Assembly (NCBI GenBank): GCA_964200185.2
Contig: CAXNAD020000094.1
Span: 1 to 30,024, forward strand
Length of the DNA stretch: 30,024 nt
Direction of reading: 5' to 3'
Source of the DNA: Choristocarpus tenellus KU-1152
Lineage: Eukaryota > Phaeophyceae
Shown here piece after piece: positions 20,001 to 29,526 of this stretch (its first letter is position 1; every line of letters begins with the position of its first letter). Both the position numbers and the translations under genes were made by a program. Below the pieces are notes generated by a model that saw nothing but the letters and a program-made list of their open reading frames with translations, made no database searches and was not told the origin of the DNA.

Positions 20001-23000
20001 TATGAACAAAAACTTCCTTGCATCACATCAAATCTTCAAGAGCACCTGAAAGGTTTCCGACAGTATCACACCTGTGCTTTTAGACGATCAGTAATATTGG
20101 CAATCCTTTCAAGGATGAGGGTCTGTGCAACAATCAGCTTGTTTATTGATCCTGTAAGAAGCACGCACCGTGCCTCCCCCCAGAGTGTTGGACTCGGGGA
20201 ATCCTGCAGGATTTTGACCTGCAATTTTAAGCAGAGTATAGCATTTTGGTAAGGAAATTATCAACATCAAATTCAAGACCAAAAATCATATTGACCCCCC
20301 CCCCCCCCCCCCCCTTTCCCCCAATTACTGCTTCCTTCAATATTGGGGATCACATCTCCTTCAATGGTCCCTGCGTGTGAAAGTCACGTTCTCTGGATAA
20401 GAAAGATCGAGGGATTGTTGCTGTCTCAACAAAGAGACAATTAAATGTGTATGCACACTCCTCCTGCATTCCATTTCATTTCATTAATTGATACATTAAA
20501 TACTCCCCCTCTCCACAAATTCATCCTTTTCATTACATTCAGGCCAGAGCTGGCCAGAACAACTTGGTGCTCCAGTATTGCAAATTACTCACTTCACTGC
20601 AAATCTCAAACCAAGCTTTTCTTGAAAAATTACTTCACCCTCTCCGCTTTCTATTTAGTCCCCACATTTTCCTATTCCACAAAAGAATCACCATGATAGA
20701 AAAATACGTGTAGAATGGAAGGCTGTCACATATTATCGACTGCTACATCTGCACAGTACAGAAGCTCCAATCTAAACATTTCACAAGATAACACACTACC
20801 AACGCTGGCTGTAGACTATTTTGGATGGTCCATCACTATGGTCATGGATGTCAAAATGCTTATACAGTGCAAACATTTTTGATATGTGGTGCTTGTATTG
20901 GTGGTGAAATTAAGGGAAATATATACTTTGTTTCGAACATACTGGTTGAAGGCCTTCTTATTCCTTACAAACTGCTGCAATTGCTATGTCATCACTGAAC
21001 TCGTTGAAGGCATCGAGATGGAAGATTCTACAACTGTGCAAAAACGACATCGAAGTTATACCTGTAAGAACAACGGTGTTACCGATCTATACATGGGCTA
21101 CGTGATTTCATGAAAAACAAAATCCTGGATGTCACAAGGGTTTCGGTAGGGAGGGACTAATGAAGGGACACCGGGACTTGGTATGTAATTTTCCAGTGAG
21201 CCCTTAACAGCATCAAGACAGGTCAAAATTGTAGCCACTCTTAACTAAAGTTTCACAAATACTTGATACGTATGAGAGCATTGGGGGACAGCATGCTCAT
21301 CAAGCACCAACCTTAACAATGTAAACCACAAATTGCTCATCACTATCTGAACAGAACAATTGTTCCAACACTCTAAGGAGAGCTACCCTGTAGCACCATT
21401 AAGTGCACAAAATTGTTGTCCAAATCCTACAGCTCTGAGTTGTTCTCACCTGCACCCCTGTGTTGGACAGAATCTCACGAATGAAACTGCCTCCCTTTCC
21501 AATTATGTGACCGACCAGGGGCTGTGGTACCGCAAGCTGGCCCCATGGAGATAAAAAAATAAATCGAAAAATTAAAAATTGTTACTGATAGGAAAAATGT
21601 TGGCAAACAGTCTAATACTCTATGAGACAAGGCACAACAAACACAATACAATGCAAAACATCATTTCAACTACATAAATCAAATTGATTGACAGAAAACT
21701 GGAAATTATAACAAAAGCTTGGATTTAAGTGGAACCACCTGATCTACTCCAGGCTATCGAACAGCATCACACTGTTGTAGGTGCATGCATTTGCTGTGAT
21801 TGTTTTGTATCACCTTGATGGAACTCTCATTCTCCTCATCATTAGGGTTCTCCTTTGCACTGCTAGTAGTTCTCCACTCTTGAACACGCTCCTCAAGAGC
21901 ATGGCGAGCAGCTACAATTTGTTTTGGACCCCCTGTAATGTCAACCTTACCACCAAACAGGGCAACAAATTCATTTTAACAGTAGGGGGTGTGGGGTGGA
22001 GGAGTGAAGGACAAGCACAAAATGAAAGGAAAAAAATACTAAGCTCATGTACGAAATGTTGCATTTCCACATTGTTAAAATGTTTAAAACCATGAAAAGT
22101 AAACCTTAATCACAGCAACAAGTACCCTCCACCTCACATGCCTTACTCACCCTGTGCTCATTGGTTCCTGTGGTAAGATCATTGCTGGGTGCCACCTGCA
22201 TACGTGCCCCTGTCTTCTCTGTGAGAGCCTTGATTGACACGCCAGCATGACCAAGAATATACCCCACTGCCCGGGCTGGCACATGCACAGCGGCCACCTC
22301 CGGCTCATCCGCAGTAGCAGGGCGCCCTCCCACCTTTTTGCAGTTGAAGAAAATAAATGAAAAAAGTCAGACAAATACAAGAGTGCAAAAATTTAGAGTT
22401 CAAAGGTAAATTGAATTGGGCATGGAGGCAGTGGTTGAGATGTAAAATCAGTAACTACCTTGCAGGGGCAAAAATATTGAGAGAGAGCATGCACCAGGTT
22501 ATGGCAGGGAGGGGGGAGTTGGTGGGTGACAGATCCTCTACATGGTACCTATATATCTTGAGGAGTGTGGGAAAGGTATTGCTAACTTATTACTCAAATC
22601 TCTAAGGAATACAAGCGACTTTAGGTGATTGAATCAAAGATAAACAGATGCCCAGGTTAGATATTGCTCAAATTTTTGAAACAATTAATTGAGATTACTT
22701 ACTGGCATGGAAGGTGAGTGAAAAATTTAATGAAAGATACGTAAAATTAACTTCATCTTCATGGACAGAACAAAAAAAACAAGGTCAAGTATGGTAGATC
22801 CTTACAGAGTATTCCAAAGCAAAATCCATCAGCTGTGCAAACTTCCCCCATAGAAGAACATATGAAACTAAGTACCTTTGGATTGTCGCGAATGAGCTCC
22901 ATGGCCTTTGTGCGTTGTTCAGGGTTCCCCTTTATGTATACCATGCGGTCTACACCCCCTTTCGCCATTGCTTTCTCATTAGCAACACGAATCTCTGCAT

Positions 23001-26000
23001 GAGACAACGCCTGCAAAGCCACCCAGAAAATGGAGGGTGGAGGGGAGAATAAATAAGGGGACAATCACAGACACATTGCTCTCTTCTGCTTGAGATTGTA
23101 GTAAAGCCAAATATGCCATTTTAACTAAGATTAATTTAGTGAATGCAACTCCTTAGGTCTGTGTGACATACACACCATTGTATTGATGCGGATACAACAC
23201 ACTTATGAACACTCCTTAAACATTGACCCTATTTTATTATGTAGCATAGATAAAAAATTTCTGCTGCATTCAAAATGAAGGATATGCATTTATTTTTAAG
23301 TCATTTCCTCCCCCACCTCAGAATGAATACTTACACTTACATCTGTCTGCGTAGGTCCACTATAGAAGGGCAAGCCCAGTGTCAAATCAGGTCCATGGAC
23401 AAAAGCACTCGACCTTGACTCCTCTATCCCACTCCTATTCTAAAGTTAACCTTGAATTAGAGACCTCTCTACGTTTTATTCTGACTAGCCGCTCAACAAC
23501 CGTACCAGTCATGGGAAAAGACACAACCTCATTCCTTCTTATGGACGAGACACCTTTGCACATTCAGACAAATAATAGCAGCAAAACACTGCACACTCGC
23601 CCCTACAATACCCTAGTAAATGTATTCAACAACTGTCCTCTCAGGACACAATCACATACGCAGGCAAGACCATCACTGACCTCAATGTTCTGTATTCCAC
23701 TTCCTCCCTTGCCAATGAGCCACCCACAATGAGTGTTGGGGATGAGCCATCGGTCCACAGACACCTTTAAAGCAGGGTCCACCTTTAAAGCAGTACCATT
23801 CTTCGCTGCAATAAGCTCATGCTCAAACTGTTCCTGAGCTCCAGATTATCAATTCAAATGATGGATTCATATTGGTAAAAAAAATTAATCAGAGGGTAAC
23901 AAGAAACATACGGGGAGAAAATCAGCAATATGTAACTGGGGATTTTACTGATAGTGTATCTAAGATGTATGTGCGCCAAAAACTTCATGGCTTTCGTTTT
24001 GCAAAACAAAAACTGTTTTTTTCCAAGCCGTTCGTAACACAACAATTGCCAAATTTTACAAAAACTATCCAATCTAATACACACCAACTTTTGAATATCT
24101 TCATGGTGGAATGATTTGCTATACTGCATACTATACACTATTCAATAGCATTCAGATAGACCTCTGATACTATAGAACAGGAAATCTTTACACATGGAAC
24201 AATAACTCCATGCAATGAGAGCCTTGTAAAGAAAAAATCACCGAGGTAAAACATTGCAACACTATTGAGTCTTGACTATACACAATCCAGCTGAGAGCTC
24301 TTAGCTAGCAAGCAGTCCAAGAATAAGATTATTGCTGATACAGCTAAGCAAGTGTTCCTACCATATTAATATAACCACATCCTGCAGCTTCTAATGCCTC
24401 AAGAGAAGTCTTGGTATCCCTCCCATTGAGAGTAATTCCTTGTTCTTTTCGAGATATAAATGAGTGTTGGTCTTGGATCTTCCATTTTTTTATTGTCACA
24501 ACGAGAACTAAAAAAAAGAAGACAGGGTACTCAACTACTCTCACTAGCTCCCTGAAGACTGTACAATGCTCAGAAAAATACAAGGTAACTTTTCCTAAAA
24601 ATTCTAACTATATTCAGAGGTCAAAAAATAGTATCATATAATTACCTATACTTACCTACACAGGACAGGGTTGGAGAACATACTAGCAAATTGACCCTTT
24701 ACAAACCTTGAGGGGTATGGGCAGTGTCACATCAACAACCGCATGTACTCATCCCAATGTACATGAACTACAACACAACAAAAGTGGTCACAGCACGGCA
24801 TTATAAGCTTACTCAATAATCATCGTGCTCCTCTCTCACTTGTCTCCCAACTCTAAGAGCACCAATGTTCGGTTTACCTCAGCTGGGGATGGGGCAAGGC
24901 TTGTAGACCGGCGCGCTGCAAGCTTTTCCAGAATGATCTTCTCCAGCATAAGGAGACCCTCCATTGTACCATGGACTCCCACCCCACGTTCTCTAGCACC
25001 CTCCGGCATAGACTTTGTTTCCTACAGATTGTACAAAGAAAAATATGTTAATACTTATCCTTACCAACACTGTATTTCCTCCAATTCCCCAGCACAAAGC
25101 TTTGATCAGTCAGCTGGATCGATCACAAAAAAAACATTAAGTGGGCCTGTAGACTGTCTTCACTTCTCCATGCTCTCCCTTCTATTAATTTGTGTCTCTA
25201 CCTAAGCTCAGCAGAAACACAATGTTTGAAACACGACAAAAATGTTACTTGACTTGAATGGAGGGCCGGGAGTACACAAAAACAAAAAATACAAGAAAAA
25301 CGAGCAACAGAACAGTGTAACGAAATGAACCAAACACTTAACAACACTCCAGAGCAAAGTGAGAGTAGCACACTAATTGGCAATTTACACAACACTGAAG
25401 GGAACAGGTTGCAAAAACTCTATCCCAAACTTCTATCTTCTATCATTGGCAGGAGGGGGGTTATATGCACAAGGCCTACAACATGAGCTTCGACCCACGG
25501 TACTAGTGCAGAGAAGTCAATGCAATCTCAGAGAAATTTATGTCAGAAACCACTGTAGAGGGTGCAGTTGGACGCCATATCTTAGCACCCTAAAAAATGT
25601 CATTTAAGTCACCATGGAAACCACTTGTGGGAAGTTGTTGACCCATACCTGAAGAGTAACCTTGCACCCACTTTTTTCCTGCATGTCACGCAGTCCCACC
25701 CCGCCCTTTCCAATAAGCATTCCCATTGCATCCTGGATTGTCCACAGCAGATAATATGTTGGCAACAAAAGTAGGTAATGGATTTTTGATAAGGTCGTCA
25801 GTAACCTCTATATACCCTACGAGTGGGGATATTTCGTCTTTACTTATCTTCTTGTAGTGGAGGGTAACTGTTACAAATAGAGTTTGCTAGGGGAAAAGAT
25901 AGTGGGTCTCAAATACGGGTTTAGGTCGACGACTCTAAGAAGGATCTACACTTGCCGTGGAGCACATGATGCTTAGTCCACCCTTCACCACGGTGGATCT

Positions 26001-26600
26001 CACACCATCGCCAGACATCTCGTCTATACTGCGCTGACGCTTTGTGGCAGGGCCATCGGCATTGGCCGTCAATACGGTGTTTCCCTCAACCTGACCGATG
26101 AGCAAGGTGGTGTTTTGCGGAGAAGGGAAAGCGGGAAATTGGTCCTTAGTCTGGCGTAGACAATTGAATGTGAAAATTGCGGCTACCAGCGAGCATCATT
26201 ATTTCCGATACTCGATGAGTATTGAAAGAATCTCCAGAGAAAAAATCCCTCACGCGAGACGGACGTCATGAGCAACCATATTAAAGCTTTGCAATTTCTT
26301 TGTAGACAATTCCATAGATGGCCTTGATAAAGCAGCACGAGGGAGTCTATTCATATGGACCATGACACAACGATTCCGTCATGACTGAGAGATTTGAGGA
26401 CTAAAGGGCAAGATGTGGAAAATTATGAGTTGATAAAAGTGAGATTTACTGTCCTCTCTTCGAGCTAAATAATAACTTAGGCAAAGATTAAATGAACTTT
26501 GCCCCAGGCAATGACAATCACAACTCTGCATTGTTTAGACTGGAAACATAAAGCCTTATATTCCCACGAAGAATCCGATCGTTCTTCTCACCGCAGCCAT
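15414..26600 (-). CDS. Five-KH-domain RNA-binding protein with Pro/Gln-rich tail, 20 exons
   Basis: Predicted about 917 residues. Exons (minus strand, 5' to 3'): 26600-26592, 26150-25956, 25732-25649, 25021-24878, 24478-24362, 23833-23681, 23010-22876, 22333-22151, 21945-21814, 21536-21450, 20218-20072, 19729-19592, 19175-19107, 18929-18771, 18357-18136, 17720-17508, 17044-16952, 16575-16369, 16053-15904, 15530-15414 (TAG stop). Every exon is a multiple of three and every intron phase 0. The first coding exon is only ATG-GCT-GCG, in strong context CACCATGG. KH signature loops: GKGG at residues 76-79, 224-227, 397-400 and 620-623, and GHAG at 307-310. KRQR at 40-43 could be a nuclear signal. 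Residues 463-584 and about 680-917 are low-complexity P/Q/Y/A-rich. KH proteins bind single-stranded RNA or DNA; repeated KH domains with Q/P tails occur in splicing and FUBP-like regulators. The exact ortholog is not recognised. Least certain: exon 5 (acceptor AAATGGAAG) and the 3-codon first exon. Confidence 0.85.
17508..18357 (-). other. KH domain 5 and start of low-complexity tail (exons 15-16)
   Basis: Exon 15 gives GAELMVDNSLAGALIGKGGA then TIRRMTAEGGALIQVQ and the strand RKVTVTS; exon 16 begins with the closing helix HSALMKSCNLICEVLREN. The tail then starts with Ala/Pro repeats (AAATAPAPAPPAAPTPTP). KH5 has the canonical GKGG loop. Confidence 0.88.
18771..19729 (-). other. Pro/Gln/Tyr-rich linker (exons 12-14)
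   Basis: Exon 12 (19729-19592) ends in SPQQQPPPFQ. Exon 13 (19175-19107) is PYG/HPP-rich. Exon 14 (18929-18771) contains near-repeats of PPYQPQ. The linker of about 120 residues separates KH4 and KH5. Exon 14 begins at a tandem CAGCAG acceptor, so one Gln may be optional. Confidence 0.8.
20072..21536 (-). other. KH domain 4 (exons 10-11)
   Basis: Exon 10 gives LAVPQPLVGHIIGKGGSFIR then EILSNTGVQ; exon 11 gives VKILQDSPSPTLWGEARCVL then the helix INKLIVAQTLILERIANI. These two exons are split by the gene's longest intron (20219-21449, 1,231 bp), which holds a run of 20 C on the plus strand (20295-20314). Confidence 0.88.
20219..21449 (-). other. Long intron 10 of the KH-protein gene, with C20 run
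   Basis: At 1,231 bp this is about three times the gene's typical intron (roughly 180-670 bp). It splits KH4 and contains 20 consecutive C at 20295-20314, G on the transcript, near the 3' splice site. No extra exon or mobile element is recognisable inside it. Confidence 0.75.
21814..22333 (-). other. KH domain 3 (exons 8-9)
   Basis: Exon 8 gives VAAVHVPARAVGYILGHAGV then SIKALTEKTGARMQV; exon 9 gives VDITGGPKQIVAARHALEER. The signature loop is GHAG instead of the usual G-[KR]-x-G, so the normal basic residue is His followed by Ala; binding strength or specificity may differ. Exon 9 ends in an acidic/Asn-rich linker (KENPNDEENESS). Confidence 0.88.
22876..23833 (-). other. KH domain 2 (exons 6-7)
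   Basis: Exon 6 gives VSVDRWLIPNTHCGWLIGKG(G) and SGIQNIE; exon 7 gives LSHAEIRVANEKAMAKGGVD, then the strand MVYIKGNPEQ and helix RTKAMELIRDN. The intron splits the domain after the first helix pair. Ahead of the fold, an 18-bp tandem duplication (23762-23793) yields TALKVD-PALKVS. Confidence 0.85.
24362..24478 (-). other. Exon 5, linker or degenerate KH half (uncertain)
   Basis: Reads ...GITLNGRDTKTSLEALEAAG and ends ATG|GTAGGA. The GITLNGRD...ALEA pattern resembles the last strand and helix of a KH fold, but no GxxG half precedes it. The acceptor is chosen for phase 0 (AAATGGAAG) and lacks a pyrimidine tract; TTTTTTTTAG 31 bases upstream is stronger but would give another phase. Boundaries are tentative. 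Confidence 0.5.
24878..26150 (-). other. KH domain 1 and N-terminal region (exons 2-4)
   Basis: Exon 2 gives a Gln/Thr-rich N-terminus, the basic TKRQR patch and the first KH strand (GLSIMCST). Exon 3 gives DAMGMLIGKGGVGLRDMQ and SGCKVTLQ, the core helix-GKGG-helix. Exon 4 gives the third strand and last helix (VGVHGTMEGLLMLEKIILEK). The exon 2/3 junction falls just before the GxxG helix and uses a GC donor (ACG|GCAAGT). The GT four bases further on would break the frame of the KH fold. Confidence 0.82.
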
Positions 26601-26931
26601 GGTGGTGTCAGTTGGGCCTTGATGCAGAAGTTTCCCAGTATATCAGATAATCACCGAGAAAGTTTGGGATTAACCGCGACTGCAACTAGTAGATGACTAG
26701 CGGGGGAATTATGGCAACGAGTTGTCTTCTCGTACCACCCTTGGATATGAACTCTTCTATCTACCTTTCTGAAACCTGACAGGACAACATAGGACCACAA
26801 ACAAGAGACTGCAAACCCTTACCCTAAGAAACCGCATCGTCCGTCGTCCAGCCGTCCACCTTGGTGAAGTTTACTGAAATAGTAATCCAAAAAGGCGTAG
26901 TCCTTGCATCAGGTCATCCCAACTAGGAACC
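26601..26931. promoter_or_regulatory. Likely shared bidirectional promoter / 5' UTRs
   Basis: The start codons of the KH-protein gene (minus, 26600) and PPIL2 (plus, 26932) face away from each other across 331 bp. This stretch must hold both 5' UTRs and, unless there are upstream non-coding exons, both promoters. No TATA box is evident. A CGTC-repeat cluster (CATCGTCCGTCGTCCAGCCGTCC, near 26836-26858, in pieces) stands out and may be a regulatory site. Confidence 0.55.
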
Positions 26932-29526
26932 ATGCCCAAGAATAAGCACTCCAAGGATCGTCTGTTCGTCACTGCCACCGAGGTCTTTGCAACTTCCTCC
27001 CAGCTTCCGCATGAGATTAGAGTACAGAAACCAGTGAAACTTGATTAATTTCTTAGTCGGATGTTGATTTCCCCCTTGCGATAAACGACTACACACACAC
27101 CCTGGTCATTCAGGAAAATTCTTTGTCCTTGACCTGAAAACGGGATGTTGTTGACGCTGGGGTGGTGGTACCAACCTCTATGTAGAATGCGCCCGACAAG
27201 TTCAGTTCATACTTCAGTAAACGAGCTCTTCAGTGAGCACAGGGCAAACGACCTCATCACCCTCCCCCTCGCTCCTCAACTCCCTCTGTAGTGCTGATGT
27301 TCATCTTAATTTCTCTCTAACTCATTTCACTGTCCATTCCCCTTGATGCACACTGTAGTGGGCAAGAGATTATGGCGGCAAGAAGGCTGGGAAAAACGCT
27401 ACCACACGTCCACTTGCTTTTGACTGCTGCGCCCTCTCCCTCGCACCTTTCGAGGTCAGCTCAGTTAACTTTTATTGAATACTCACACCCACAGCAATAA
27501 TTACTTTTAGCGAGATGTGTAAGGGCATCAGAATTTCGTTAGGTCTAATGGATCACTTCAGTAAGGGCACAAAGTAGCTGAATAAAATCAACAAGCAAAT
27601 GAGACCATCAAGTCTTGTCCTGGAAATATCCCCCCGCAACCATTTTCTCCGGCATTAACGCTCGTCTTCCTTTAATTGCGGTCATGTGCAACCGTTGCAA
27701 AAAAGTGCGATATACGTCCTTGGAAAACTTGGGTAACAATGTCAAGAATGGCAGAGATTACAAGATTGCAACCGCATTTGAACAATGAATTAGATCACTG
27801 TATCTCACGAGAATGGTTAGTCACATAGGTGGGTATTATCCCTGAGTGTTTATGATTGTACTCAAAATTACTGATCGAAATCAGTAATCCCTGCACCTCC
27901 TGGACCACTCTCAACAGACCAACCACTTCACATACATCTCAACTATCTCCCCTATCTCCCCTTCCCGAAATTTTGTTGGCGATGCAGCAGGCATTGTCTT
28001 GGTCCTCTGCTCTTGCCTTGACACCTGTAGTGAACTAGCTACCTCTTGATTGTACCCCGTCATCACTCACTTGGTAGACCTGTAATTAAGTAACCTGGTT
28101 TTCCTCCATGCCACCGTCATCAGACACCTGTGTGCACTAAAGAGGGTGTGGTTTTTGACATCCTCAACATCATACCCTACATCAAGAAACACAAGAAGAA
28201 CCCGGTCAATGGAGAGGCCCTCACATCGAGAGATCTCATCAGGTTGAACTATGCAAGAAATACTGAAGGGAAATGGCACTGTCCAGTCACCTTCAAGGCA
28301 CGTATATCCCCCTGAACTCTTTCCCTTGAGCCCCAAGCCTATACAAATTGGGTGGCACTTGCATTTTTGAAATCATCCATATGAAGTGATTTCACATCAA
28401 ACCATGACAATTCTCTACTTGCTCTTTTTTGCGAGGTTTTTGTGTCCCCAATATTATTTTTATTGATACAAATACAGGGCAAGCAATAAGTTAACTTCTC
28501 TATGTATTTTTTTTCACTCTGTTGCTCTTTCAACTTTTTGGGGGCGGGTGTGTTTTGATCATATTCACAGGTTTTCAACAACAACTCACGCATATTGGCC
28601 ATCCAACCATCTCGGAATGTGTATGCAGCAGAAGCTGTGGAGGAACTAAACTTCAAGGCCAAGAATTGGTCTGACTTGCTCACAGGGGAAAGCTTCACCA
28701 AGAAGGTGAAAGGCATGTTTGAGTCCAATTGTCATGTGCTTTCGTGCCTTGTGTCTGAACTCCCTCCAACACAGTGCATGTGTGGGATAATTATTATTTT
28801 GTGCTTGACAAGTAGTACTCCCTTCATTGGAAACAGGGTTAAAAAAAAAATGTTTTCTTGTTTGGGGCTACGGAAGTATGTATTATGCGTTTGAAATTCA
28901 CGGTTTATCCTTATCCATTTGTTCCTATTTACTTGTTCGAATACCATGCTTTAGGAGCAGTTGATTGCTGATGCGGAAGAATGTCATACTGGTTTTTTGT
29001 TGTTCATTGCAGCTCAATTCAACTGAAACTGATTGTTCAAAATTGACAAGTTGCTACACAGTCGACTGATTATTTTCTTGTGCGTATGCGTGCTTTGCAC
29101 TCTGCAGGAAACTTCTGTGGTGTCCTTTTTCATGCACTACGCCACATTTTTTTATTCCAATGAGTGGATTTGATTCTTATACCAACAGTGCCTCATTGTG
29201 AAGGGGTATTTTTGTTGAACTCTTGAGTTAATATCACCCTCCACAATTTTCTTCAACCCGCCCTATCAATACTAAGGGTGCCTTCTGTGCATAGAGTGAC
29301 GATGTCTGATCTCTTTCCACACACACCCAAAGTCAACCTCAATCTTACAACCGTAGTCAAATCCATCCTTACATCATTTCTTGCAACCATACCTCCGCTC
29401 CTCCACCACCCACCCCCACACTTTTGCGCAACTTCAACCCCATGCCAGGAAGTGATCGTTCTAAACGACCCTTCAGATGCTACCCACGTCGCGTCAAGGG
29501 ATGTCAACAACTTCCAGCACCTCAAG
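26932..29526 (+). CDS. PPIL2-like U-box/cyclophilin protein, 5' part (runs off right edge)
   Basis: Five exons: 26932-26982, 27359-27454, 28124-28297, 28571-28705, 29449-29526, giving 178 residues so far, all introns phase 0. Sequence order matches PPIL2 (Cyp60): N-terminal MPKNKHSKDRLFVTATE, then WARDYGGKKAGKN and FDCCALSLAPFE. Next is the U-box core TPVCTKEGVVFDILNIIPYI, then NPVNGEALTSRDLIRLNYAR and GKWHCPVTFK. The following exon gives RILAIQPSRNVYAAEAVEEL and NFKAKNWSDLLTGESFTKK, and the last gives EVIVLNDPSDATHV. PPIL2 is an E3-type U-box protein fused to a peptidyl-prolyl isomerase and associates with the spliceosome (family knowledge). The cyclophilin domain would lie beyond the window. 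Intron 3 appears to start with GC (AAG|GCACGT). Intron 1 has a weak donor (GAG|GTCTTT). The ATG lies in AACC-ATG-C context. Confidence 0.9.
28124..28297 (+). other. U-box core exon of PPIL2
   Basis: 58 codons carrying most of the U-box. VCTKEGVVFD is equivalent to the VC..DG.VFD signature, NPVNGE to the loop before the second half, and WHCPV to the last strand. U-boxes use salt bridges and hydrogen bonds instead of zinc-binding Cys/His, and the single Cys residues here fit that. The helix KKHKKNP is more basic than in animals. Confidence 0.88.

Noticed and set aside
20886-21113. Open frame inside intron 10 as a nested gene
   Set aside because: No motif, opposite strand to the host gene, and length within chance expectation.
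24700-24760. Extra KH exon reading VHAVVDVTLPIPLK then GT
   Set aside because: A TGA lies immediately upstream in frame and no AG acceptor gives the needed phase, so it is kept only as a side note.
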